This document shows positions 1 through 8,606 of a stretch of DNA of 16,087 bases, piece by piece. The first letter of the stretch is position 1, and every line of letters begins with the position of its first letter. The stretch comes from Chytridium lagenaria (Eukaryota > Chytridiomycota > Chytridiomycetes > Chytridiales > Chytridiaceae), in assembly GCA_025449115.1 (NCBI GenBank), contig JAHLKC010000310.1:1-16087 (forward strand). The letters run 5' to 3'. Below the pieces are notes generated by a model. It was not told the origin of the DNA, searched no databases, and worked only from the letters and a program-made list of their open reading frames with translations. A program made the position numbers and the translations under genes.

Positions 1-1640
1 GTTATGTGGCCCTTGCGAAATCTTATAACCGTTTCATTGACGACACCCGTGGTAAAATCATCCCAAAGAAAATCCAGAAACTTTAATCTTTCGACATCTG
101 AGACACTTTCCAAGGATGATAATAAAATCAACTGTTCAAAGTCATGCGAGGACAGGTTTCGGGGGAGCAGACTAAAGCGTATCCAACACATCAGACAAAG
201 TTTCTGGCTGCTACTTTGATCTATCATGTGTTCATTGGCGAACTCCATGTCGATGCTCCTAGAACACACGGAAAATTCCACGAAATTCCCACAGATCCTG
301 GGATGGTTTAGCACATGAAATACATAGCGTGCGTCTCGCTTGACGATGGGGGACAACAAATCAGAGGAAGCCAGAGCCATCGGATCCACGTTTGGCTCTG
401 ACAATAAGCAGAAAACCGATTTGCAGCATCCATTAAATGCAAGTAAGAGGCTCTTATTGCATATTCCTGCATCAAAGGCTCTTGAGTGCCTCACGAGATG
501 CAGGAGATGTTTGTTCCCTTTAACAAAAACCACTTTTTCCAGCATACGATCATCCAATAAATGAATATCGACGAACCCCTTCAAAATCATTTCTATAACA
601 GTAAAGTAATGGTCTGACTCTAAAGCATTCGTTCTTTCAGACTGCACGCGACAGAAGAAGGCTGCGTGCCATGCTGGATCAATAAATGGGTACACAAGCA
701 TCTTCGAGAGTCCAGTATGATCGGTATAGCAAGCTTCTGCGCCATCAGATGGCGTAGCCTTAACCAAACTCATTAAATACCGAAAACGATGTTCTGTAAA
801 GCCAATGTCCGACGAACCACAGGCTTTCAAAGCTTCTTGAATGAACCAAATCTTGTCCAGACAAAGTTTTGGATGAGAAAGAATAAAGCTCAAAGATTCG
901 ACATCTTGCGTAAATAGTCGCACAGTGTATTGGGTTGTGATGCCATGAATAGCATCTATCGCCAAAAAGCATTGGATAACGTCAAGGTGTTCGCAATCTT
1001 CCCTGACCATCCGAGCAACCTCATTTTGAACATCAGGTAGGAGGTAAATAAGAGCTCCGTCTCTAGATCGTAGGACACAAAGATCTTGGATCCTCTGCTG
1101 GCGGCCCCACCTAACAGCACAACGAAGCCAGTAAACGAAGTATCGGACAATGCTCCCATCATCCAAGCTTGTGTAGCATGCAGTTGTTAAAACGGGGACT
1201 TGAGACAGAGTGTCTGTTGCAATAAAAACCGATATGTCTCTTACATAAGGGCTCATGGCTCCGGTGTGTGCAAGCGCAATACTAATAGCAGCCTCAAACC
1301 AACTATCATGCAGTCGACATTGATGTAAGTGGCCGTCAAGTTGGCTGCTGGCGTTCATGCACCTTAAAGTGATTCCTTGGAAGACAGCGTAGTCCCACCC
1401 CGTCAATGTGATATAGGCTGCCGTTGTCGCGGGGTGGGTCCTAGTAAAGTCCATCGGACTTTGAACTCGGCCATCTCGAGCTCGTCTTACAACCCGCTGA
1501 CATGCAAAAGCAAAGGAGCTCAATAAGTCCACAGAGAAATAGTTTCTAGACGTTGACATGAGGTTGAAGTACTCTGCGTCCGACAAATGGAGATGGATGA
1601 GGGCAAGGGCGTCACAAGGGAGGAGGAGCTGGGTGGCCAT
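1..1640 (-). CDS. F-box-like / ankyrin-like repeat protein (5' part, runs off the window)
   Basis: An uninterrupted frame of 546 codons starts at the ATG at 1640-1638 (context aacATGG, a good initiation context) and is still open at base 1. The N-terminus, residues about 5-35, resembles an F-box: LPCDAL, then a spaced L..D...L..TSR pattern. From about residue 355 onward there are three degenerate units of roughly 30 residues with the feel of ankyrin repeats, for example LLSEPNVDP followed by a helix-rich stretch ending HVLNHPR. Large families of F-box or ankyrin proteins of this style are known in chytrids, where F-box proteins usually recruit substrates to SCF ubiquitin ligases; that role is only an inference here. 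It is intronless over 1.6 kb, unlike most neighbours. The central part (about 60-340) matches no family I recognise. The 3' end is outside the window. Confidence 0.7.
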   Translation of the reverse strand, partial: MATQLLLPCDALALIHLHLSDAEYFNLMSTSRNYFSVDLLSSFAFACQRVVRRARDGRVQSPMDFTRTHPATTAAYITLTGWDYAVFQGITLRCMNASSQLDGHLHQCRLHDSWFEAAISIALAHTGAMSPYVRDISVFIATDTLSQVPVLTTACYTSLDDGSIVRYFVYWLRCAVRWGRQQRIQDLCVLRSRDGALIYLLPDVQNEVARMVREDCEHLDVIQCFLAIDAIHGITTQYTVRLFTQDVESLSFILSHPKLCLDKIWFIQEALKACGSSDIGFTEHRFRYLMSLVKATPSDGAEACYTDHTGLSKMLVYPFIDPAWHAAFFCRVQSERTNALESDHYFTVIEMILKGFVDIHLLDDRMLEKVVFVKGNKHLLHLVRHSRAFDAGICNKSLLLAFNGCCKSVFCLLSEPNVDPMALASSDLLSPIVKRDARYVFHVLNHPRICGNFVEFSVCSRSIDMEFANEHMIDQSSSQKLCLMCWIRFSLLPRNLSSHDFEQLILLSSLESVSDVERLKFLDFLWDDFTTGVVNETVIRFRKGHI

Positions 1641-1840
1641 GTTACATATCAATTTCATCAGCCAAAGAATTTGTTGGCATCAGCTCTTGAAAAAGCGAGA
1701 CTCTCGAAACACAAACCGCTTAGTCCTTCAGTAGTTATCAAAAAAAAATGGTTGGAGTAAAAGCTTTGCAAAGGTTTATTACATTTCGTAAAGAAAAAGG
1801 GTGATAAAAGGAAGGGGAGACTATGGCCGCTTCCATATCA

Positions 1841-1951
1841 CTCTTTCCGCGTTTCTGAGAACTCTTACTGACTCTTTTCTAGCATCCTGTCTCTCTTTCC
1901 GCTTTCTTGTCATTTCTCTGCTACTGAGTGCTGCTCTAGCATCCTATCTCC
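1841..1951. repeat. Imperfect ~52-57 bp direct duplication, pyrimidine-rich
   Basis: CTCTTTCCGC occurs at 1841 and again in near-identical form at 1893. TCTAGCATCCT occurs at 1878 and 1935. The two copies are therefore arranged in the same order with offsets of 52 and 57 bases, so this is an old tandem duplication with small indels. It lies in the non-coding stretch upstream of the minus-strand F-box/ankyrin gene and may be part of its promoter or untranslated leader. No function is evident. Confidence 0.5.
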
Positions 1952-2102
1952 ATTCCTCCTTTTCGTCAAAATCTTGCCAGAGATGTTGAGTGCAACGGCA
2001 CTTTCGTTGGTCACATCATTGGACAAGTCGAATTGTCAGTTGAACTAAAACTCCGCTTCTAAACTGTTATGAACCCAAATGTTGTAAACATTGTGAGTGG
2101 CG

Positions 2103-2173
2103 GTCAGTTAGGGTGTTGGTAGAGCGTGATGTCAGTCCTTGCGAGGACTCCGGTTCGATCCCGGGAATCGACA
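2103..2173 (+). ncRNA. Degenerate tRNA-like head with internal Pol III A and B boxes
   Basis: A near-perfect B box (GGTTCGATCCC, 2152-2162) sits in a T arm with a 5-bp stem (TCCGG/CCGGG, one G-T pair). A weaker A-box-like stretch with TTGGTAGAGC lies at 2109-2123. The ends 2103-2109 and 2166-2172 pair as an acceptor-like stem with one mismatch and one wobble. The D stem does not pair and no proper 7-base anticodon loop can be drawn; the best alternative is a 5-bp hairpin with a 6-base loop (AGTCC/GGACT). I therefore read it as a tRNA-derived Pol III promoter region, not a working tRNA. It forms the 5' end of a longer unit that includes a tandem duplication and a T-run terminator. Confidence 0.55.
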
Positions 2174-2181
2174 CGGCACTC

Positions 2182-2325
2182 TGTTGGGGTAAGGCTCCCT
2201 GGCTCCCCGGACTTCTTATGGATTTCCGTCAGGGGTTTCAAAGCCTACAACAGAAATTTGTGGGGGTAAGGTTCCCTGTTTCCCTGGACTTCTTATGGAT
2301 TTCCGTTAGGGGTTTCAAAATCTAC
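2182..2325 (+). repeat. Two tandem copies of a ~65-bp unit, period 77 nt
   Basis: The segment starting TGTTGGGGTAAGG at 2182 recurs at 2259 with a constant 77-base offset through ACTTCTTATGGATTTCCGT (2211 and 2288) and GGGGTTTCAAA. By eye about 88 percent of 64 positions agree. Most differences are C or G in copy 1 versus T or A in copy 2. Similarity fades at about 2248 and 2325. The duplication directly follows the tRNA-like head, so head plus body look like a single composite element. Confidence 0.85.
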
Positions 2326-2390
2326 CATGTTGCAGCTCGACCCAAATCACGACGTAATGTCAGCTAACTACAGGCGTGCAGAGGCATGTC

Positions 2391-2435
2391 CTGATGATGG
2401 TGTTGTAGCGCCACTATGCATCATCAGATTTTTTT
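2391..2435 (+). terminator. Hairpin plus T7 run, candidate Pol III terminator
   Basis: CTGATGATG (2391-2399) is perfectly complementary to CATCATCAG (2419-2427), and the right arm is followed one base later by seven T (2429-2435). From the tRNA-like start at 2103 to here there is no run of four T, so a Pol III transcript starting at the A/B boxes would be predicted to end here, giving an RNA of about 330 nt. Transcription is inferred, not shown. Confidence 0.45.
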
Positions 2436-3067
2436 AATCCTTTTTGCATCATCTGGGTTTTCTTTTTTTGGTGAATGAAGTACTCGGAAAGTACTCGGGA
2501 AGGTCAAGCCAAAATCCATCATCATAAAGGGGGTGGGAATTCCGGTTTAATTTGGTTGGGCAAAGAAAGGGATACCGCGTTTAAGAAAACCTATTTTTTC
2601 ATCAAAAGCCATCAGATTTTCTCGTTTTATAGAACTACGGATAGATATTCAATTCATCAATTTTTATACAAAAAAGGCTGGATCACTCCAACTGCTAGAG
2701 ACCGAAAAGCATAGACTCCACTCTGGTCAATGTGCCCATTATCCATAACGGCAGGAAACGCGTTTGGCATGAATGAAGCTCCGTAATGCTGAAGGCAAGC
2801 TTTCACTTATGCAGTTTGGCCTCGTTTGCAGCATATGCAATAGCATTTGAATTGGCCTCGGACAATATCCAGCTTTCCGTCAAACTGCGAAAAAAATCCC
2901 CGACACGGATTTTCCCGTGCACTCGCTGAGACTGTACAAAAAATTCACGCATCAACGACTTTGGGCTTCAAAGATGTAGATCATAGTAATGATAAGATCA
3001 ATTTTAATAATGATAAAATATAAACGGTTTCTTTCTACAACCCTACAGCTAGCTACCTGTGAGATTT
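2436..3067. other. Intergenic stretch downstream of the trehalase gene
   Basis: A second T-rich tract (TGCATCATCTGGGTTTTC then T7, about 2445-2469) is a loose copy of the preceding hairpin arm and T-run. Beyond it I see no protein-coding frame with family resemblance and no clear RNA gene. The segment next to the trehalase stop (about 2985-3030) is AT-rich and probably holds that gene's 3' untranslated region, but there is no canonical AATAAA on the minus strand close to the stop. Confidence 0.4.
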
Positions 3068-6000
3068 TCACTCAGGGATAGAACTCATAGACGGAGCCGA
3101 CACCATGCTAATTCGCGATGGTGTCCCCAACGGCGTCGATTCCGCCGAAGACTCTGGCGACAAGTCCTCTCCAGATCCCAACTCCTTCAAATCCTCACTA
3201 GATCCCTCAATATCCAACAACGACCTCCTCTTCTTCAACCGTCTATCCTTCCTTTTCCGGCTCTTACTCTTCCCAGTAACAACCTCAATAGGGACCTCCA
3301 CCGTGTTCGCTACGGTCGCCTCTGCAACAGCCTGTGCGGCCGCGGACGAGATGGCGTTGGCGGCTGCAACAGCCGCAGAAGAGACTTGTGCTGCAATATG
3401 CATCCCCTCCGTTGCGGCTTCAAGTGCTTTTTGCGCCTCCAAAATAGCCTCCATCGGCTCATTAGGTGCATTGACGGGACCGGGTTCACCCTCCTCTGTG
3501 GCAGAGATGGTCCCATCGGATTCCGCACCAGGTTGGAGGTATCCGAATTGCGTCGATGGTTCGGGCTCTGCTGCAGAGTACGAAATGGTATCTTGATACT
3601 CCATCACAGCTTGATGCATCGACGCTGTGGCCACCTCGAAGGCGTGCTGTGCCTCCATGACGGTGTGGATTGTGGGTTGAATGGTCCACCCTCCACCAGT
3701 ATAAGGCCCTGACTGTGAAGGTGAGGCAGGAATGACTGGCGCAGAGGCATAATGATTGATCCCATCTTCATCGGGCGGAGCAGCAAATTCAACCTCGAGC
3801 GGGGCGTAAGGCTCCAGGATCTCATCGTTGCCATAATACAGGTCATCGTCCAGAACATTATCATCATAATCATTGTTAGGTGATTCAGAATAGTGCTTGT
3901 CGTCAACGAGGTGAGGAAGAATATCGTTGCGATTTCGAGGAAGAGGAATCGCCATGCCTCCTTCATCCGAAACCTCAACCTCATATTTGCCCTCACTATT
4001 GCTAGTCTCAACTTTCCCGTTAACTTTGTTCTTAAAGGCCAATTGAGCAAGCTTATCAAAGAGTTTGTCTGGCGGTGTCAGGGTTCCCAAAGCACGACGC
4101 ATTTGAACGGTCAAATAAGAAAGACCAATCTAAAGGGAAATTAATGATACAGACAATCAAAGCACTTCAAACCTGGTAACTCGCATTCATCCATCCAAAT
4201 CCTTCCCTAACCACAAACTGGAAATCCGTCCCCACATTCCCATACTCAACATCCAACCGATGCGTCATCCCAACTACATCAAACTTCTCCGGCACAACGC
4301 CATTAAAATCCGCAAAAGCTTTAATGATAGTGAACAACCACCGATACGCAAGACGACTCGCGATGTCTAAACGTCCGTACCTCATCAAACCCTCCCAAAC
4401 CAGCATCTGGTGCGGCGCCCAACCATACGGATAATCCCATTGCTTTGAGGGTCGGTCTTTGCTAAGTGGACCACGAGATTGTAATGTGCCTGACACTAAT
4501 CCTCCAGTGACCTCAAACAAAGGGAGCGCCTTTGAAATGAGCTTAGAAGCTTGCTCCTCAGATGCAACGCCACACCACAGCGACCAAAGTGTGGTGACGC
4601 TTTGGAAGTTCTCGCGTTTTTCTCTAGCGCAATCGTAATCATAGAACATGGAGTCTTCATCGGACCACAGGAACTTGTTGATCAAGCCTTTGCATCGCTT
4701 CGCGAGCGACGCAAACAGAGAAGAACGGGAGAATGACGGTGAATGTAGACGGTGTATGGGCTTGAGGAGGTAGGAAGGACGGAATAGAAAATGACGGTGG
4801 GGGCGGGCTTAACACGGTTCCCCGGTCTCAGGATGGACACTCAAATTATACACCCAGGAACGATACTCGGCATCTGTATCAGGGTCGTACACCATGATAC
4901 CTCTTGCCCATAAGCATCCCAACCGCCATGATTGCCAATGCACCCTTCAGTACCCGTTCGAAAAGAAGAGACAACCACGACTTAAAAGAGTTCAAGTAGA
5001 TATCGTTGGGACCACGGCGAACTCTAAATTTCAGACTAAAACCGATTAGAAATCAGCATGGCAATTTAATTCACCTTCCACCAAACTCCTCATCGATAAT
5101 TGCTTGAAGATCCTGCTCGTACTTATATACGAGGCAATTCAAATCTATTGTGGCAAGGTTTGCGCAAACACCATCAAATCGGTACGTTGTGTCGTGACCA
5201 CTTTCTCGGACTAAAAACATATTACATAGACGGCAAATAAAAGATGAGTACGAGAAAGCATCGAGGAAAATAAAGAAAGTTGGAGAATGCATAAAATTGA
5301 GCCTCACCAGCGCCATCATGCAAAAAGTACTCATCCAACTCCGGTTCCCTGATCTCCCCGCTCGAATATTTAATCTCATACTCCTTCACCGGAATCCCCA
5401 ATTTCTTTGCATACTTTTCCAAAATATGCTCAAAATGCCCTGGCTCCGTTTCAGGTGGAATCCCCACACAATCCGGTCGATACTTTGAAAGTCCTACTAG
5501 CGGATCCAGTCGCTCGGGTGACAACCACACGCTTAAAAGTTCCTTAACAGCAGCCCTTGTACTTCTCGCGAGCCAGACCTTCAAATCAGTAGGGTTCAAC
5601 GGAAGCCTTGCAGCTCGAGCTGTTGATGCAGAGTTTGATGATCCATCGGAGAACGGTATAGGAGGTGGGAGCATGAGTGCTCGATGTACCTTCCGAATCA
5701 TATCACTAAAAAAGGGTGGCTGCGATCGTGTCAGATAGTAACTGCGGTTCGCATTTAGGATTTTTCCATAATGCTCGATCTCGTAAGCAAAGTTATCAAC
5801 CATGCCATGAGCAAGACTGATTCGGTCATCAACGATGAGGCCAAGAGTCTCAAAGTAACTGTCCCAACCATACATCTCGTTGAATCGCCCCCCAGGAACG
5901 ACAAATGGAGCGCCACGGACCAACTCTCGACCCGTTTTAGGATCAGGAAAGCGCCGAAGAGCTAAAGCTAGAATGCCTGGGAACTTATGAAGAGACTTGA

Positions 6001-7201
6001 CATACTGCGGAGTAATGATCTCGGGTAGACGAATAACGTTCAAATTGAATTTCTTATTATCTTCGGCCACTTTGCAGTAATACTCGTAGGCAAATTCATC
6101 ATTAAACGGCACGTAGATGCGGTTTTCTCCGACCATCTTTATATCCGTCAAAATCGCTGCAAGACCTGGATAGGAAATGAATCAAAGGGTCTTTTTTTTA
6201 GCATACCGTCAGCATCAATTCTGCGACTTAACCCCTCCCAGAAGTGATACTTGATGACTCGATTTAGTCTATCCACCGGATTCTCATTCAACCGCTTTTC
6301 ATCTAGCACAATCACTTTACGACAATGATCGGTGGCCAAAGCAAGCTCTTGGAGAAGATTCGAAATTATGTAGTGTCCTCTTAATTCAAATTTGTTGTAG
6401 CCTCCGCTATTCGCGGTCCCGATGGTGAAAGCCTTGGGTCCCAAATCCTCAATTGTTATTTGTGAATCATTATTGGTGTCCTCTTGCTCAAGAATCCGGC
6501 CTAGGTAGGGATGAGACATGTACCAAATTTAAAAATGGCTTTACGTTTGGTCTCCGATACATCGATGAGGAACCTCCTGTTCGTATTGAAATCATCGTGA
6601 GATGTGCGGCGACGCCTTTCAAACTGATTCTTCGATGCCATGCCTTCCGCAATATTGCTGCTTAAGTTTAATCCTGCAAGTCCCTTGTCCGGGTATAAGA
6701 AACATGTTGAGTGTTGGAAGTGCTTACGGTGGATGTTGTTCGCCTATGAGGTCCAAAAGGGACAGCTGCCGGAGGGGCTACTGCCATGTTTTCCAAAAGC
6801 TTTGGAATCGATTCTACGCCATGCGCGTGTCGATGGTCCGAGTCATGGTACTTCAGGTCATCTTCATACTCGAAAGTGAGGCGTCTCGCTCGAGCAGCAC
6901 TTGAATTGTCAAGCCAGTTGAGACGACGGGCGTTTGGAGGGAGTGGAGGAATGCCATTTGCAGAGGTTTTCTCTTTTTCAGTTAAGACACCATCGCCATT
7001 AGGGGTTTCCTTGTTGGGGGAAGGCTGATGCTGGCCTGAGTCGGCCCTTGGAGTTGAAGGATGTTGTTGATGCTGAGGTGCCGCATGCCTCTCTAATTTG
7101 GACACCTCCGTTGTGCCTGAGATGGTGGAAGCTTGACTATGTGTTGATGCCTCAGCATTCTTTCTTTGATTCGTCATTGCAGCCGTGGTGGCAGACGGCA
7201 T
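3068..7201 (-). CDS. NTH1: Neutral trehalase (GH37) with long unusual C-terminal extension
   Basis: Hydrolyses cytosolic trehalose to two glucose; the fungal neutral enzyme is activated by PKA phosphorylation, 14-3-3 and calcium. Exons on the minus strand: 7201-6728, 6683-6545 (acceptor uncertain), 6500-6207, 6165-5308, 5210-5075, 5035 to at least 4981, about 4760-4173, 4129-3068. Landmarks in order: a disordered N-terminus; RRRRTSHDD, a PKA-type site (RRxS); the EF-like loop [26 protein letters not shown] (trehalase signature); [12 protein letters not shown] with the presumed catalytic Asp; [23 protein letters not shown] with the presumed catalytic Glu. After [10 protein letters not shown], where yeast Nth1 nearly ends, about 330 extra residues follow: acidic, then Ala-rich with an internal repeat, then [16 protein letters not shown], then Ser/Glu-rich. 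The junction between 4981 and 4760 is unresolved. An in-frame upstream ATG at 7390 exists, but I prefer 7201. Confidence 0.88.
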
Positions 7202-7777
7202 GGGTTGATTGAACCCCGACCTCAATTTGTGGGTGAGTTGGATGTGTTGTGGGTGGGTGGATGGGGCGAGCACGAAAAGTAAAAATGTTCTTATTCCCAA
7301 GACTGACAACGGCGATGGGGCGTTTCTTCTAGAGAACGAAACTCCACGTAACAATTGTTTTGATGTTGCGGCTGCTGAATTTAAGAACACGTTCGTGCAG
7401 GAAGATTCCGTTCACCCTTCTCCAAAAGATCGTGAATTTTTCCTTATCGATAATGACCTCACGCTTTTCGTTGCTCAAGCCAAATAAAGGCTTGCGAATA
7501 ACGAATTGATGTATATGAACGGAGCTGGTGATGCGCCAGGTTTGCTTTGACTTTTAAATGGCCAATTTTGTTGTATAGACAGACATAAAGGTATCACTTT
7601 TGACTTCACGACCAGCTAGAGTTTTTTACTGCAAATATCATGATGGAATACCCCGCACACAAGTATAGGTGCAAAGTATTGATTTCTCGCGCTGATATCA
7701 TTGACGTCAAAACACAGACGTTTAAGAAACCGCACCAGCTTTTTTTGGTGAGCCTTTTTGCAACCGAAATTCAAGTG
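7202..7777. promoter_or_regulatory. Divergent promoter region between trehalase and LAMTOR3
   Basis: The 576 bases separate the ATG of the minus-strand trehalase from the ATG of plus-strand LAMTOR3, so both genes' promoters should lie here. Open frames of 92 codons on plus (7209-7487) and an extension of the trehalase frame on minus (to 7390) cross it, but neither resembles a known family. Apart from a CRE palindrome at 7702-7709 I see no stress element (AGGGG) of the kind known in yeast NTH1 promoters. Confidence 0.5.
7702..7709. promoter_or_regulatory. Perfect CRE palindrome TGACGTCA
   Basis: The full 8-bp site bound by CREB/ATF-type bZIP factors lies 69 bases upstream of the LAMTOR3 start and about 500 bases upstream of the trehalase start, inside the shared divergent promoter. 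In fungi such sites are read by ATF/CREB-like bZIP proteins in stress and cAMP-linked responses. Occupancy is inference from the motif alone. Confidence 0.4.
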
Positions 7778-8398
7778 ATGCAGGCTCAGTTTGAAAAACT
7801 GCTTGGAAGGTAAACCGCAAGTCAAGTGGATGGCATTCCCTTTGGTCACTCTAACCAGAAAATTATTATCATTGCATGCAGCACCGATGGACTGGAGGCC
7901 GCATTGGTGACAGATATTGACGGAGTGACCCTCATCAAAGGTTGGGTCAATTATGATGGAGTAGTAGTCCACTGACAATAATGCATTGCTCAATCAGCTC
8001 AGAGCCCCGATCTTCCACCAAAGGTTCTTGATGCCGCTCTTTCCGCCACTTTTTCCGTCGCCAAAGATCAGGTTCGTGCAATTAATTGCATCAAGACATC
8101 AAAACAAAAGCTGATAAATGCGGAAGGCAGGAAAGATTGGTCTTGGGCCAACGCAAATGATTTTGAGTATCTTTGACGAGTACCAGATCGTGCAGTTCAA
8201 TTACGAGCCACTTATCCTCTCTCTCATAGCCCCGTCGTCGTCCAATTCTGGTAACCTTGATTTATTACATCGTTGTCAAATGCCCTAACTGGAATTATAG
8301 GGTTGCTTCTAGATATTGGTACCCAGCTTAAGCCGCAGGTGCAAGCGCTTGCAAGTGTGGTCTCGCGGACTTCAAATGAAATAGGCGTCACTATGTAA
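7778..8398 (+). CDS. LAMTOR3: LAMTOR3 (MP1), Ragulator roadblock-fold subunit
   Basis: Five exons, 7778-7809, 7882-7940, 7998-8071, 8127-8250 and 8301-8398, join without a frame break into 128 residues, close to the human protein's 124. Introns are GT-AG, 50-72 nt, with branch-like CTGAC and CCTAAC. The product begins MQAQFEKLLGSTDGLEAALV. It carries TDIDGVTLIK, TFSVAKDQAGKIGLG, then FDEYQIVQFNYEPLILSLI and SSSNSGLLLDIG, matching LAMTOR3's YNTYQVVQFN and SSSANTGLI segments. The family forms the LAMTOR2-LAMTOR3 roadblock heterodimer in Ragulator on the vacuole/lysosome, anchoring Rag GTPases and TORC1 (and MEK1-ERK in animals). The start fits the family N-terminus. It is followed 208 bases on by RPA12 on the same strand. 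Confidence 0.88.
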
Positions 8399-8606
8399 TA
8401 TACCCAACTCCTTGCAAAATATACCTTTAAGAATTATCATAATCGCTGAATGGCTGGATGGGTTATTCTGAAATCAAATCCACATTGTATGGACTGTATC
8501 AAAAGAACTGCTCGTGCCTCCAGAACGGATTTAATGGGGTTGAGAGCATGTCACTGTTATGGGCCTTCAGCAAATTTATCATTTTCTGCTTGAAGTCACA
8601 TAAAAC

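Larger units (their letters stand above)
2073..2347 (+). mobile_element. Possible tRNA-derived SINE-like element flanked by an 8-bp direct repeat
   Basis: The tRNA-like head and the duplicated body are bracketed by ACCCAAAT at 2073-2080 and 2340-2347, which could be a target-site duplication. SINEs typically combine a tRNA-derived Pol III head with an unrelated body. Against a simple SINE reading, the best T-run end and hairpin lie beyond the right repeat (2391-2435), and an 8-bp match can arise by chance. The element may instead be a stand-alone Pol III non-coding RNA gene. No second full copy lies in this window. Confidence 0.35.

Noticed and set aside
2103..2173. A functional tRNA gene
   Set aside because: The D stem does not pair, the acceptor stem has a mismatch, and no 7-base anticodon loop on a 5-bp stem can be drawn.
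2113..2367. 84-codon plus-strand open frame
   Set aside because: It runs through the tRNA-like head and the 77-nt tandem duplication, and resembles no protein family.
3059..3712. 217-codon and 163-codon plus-strand frames over the trehalase tail
   Set aside because: They are antisense shadows of the Ala/Ser/Arg-rich trehalase C-terminal exon, which is joined in frame to conserved trehalase sequence.
4809..5050. Uninterrupted plus-strand frame of about 80 codons opposite the unresolved trehalase segment
   Set aside because: It has no suitable start and no family resemblance, and both flanks are trehalase exons on the minus strand.
7202..7390. Trehalase start at the upstream ATG (7390), with a mitochondrial-looking leader
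   Set aside because: The frame is open but the residues resemble no trehalase N-terminus; the enzyme is cytosolic in known fungi. Kept only as an alternative.
7209..7487. 92-codon plus-strand frame upstream of LAMTOR3
   Set aside because: No family resemblance, no splice connection to LAMTOR3, and it lies in the divergent promoter region.
7616..7993. 125-codon minus-strand frame
   Set aside because: It is antisense to LAMTOR3 exons 1-2 and their introns, with no family resemblance.
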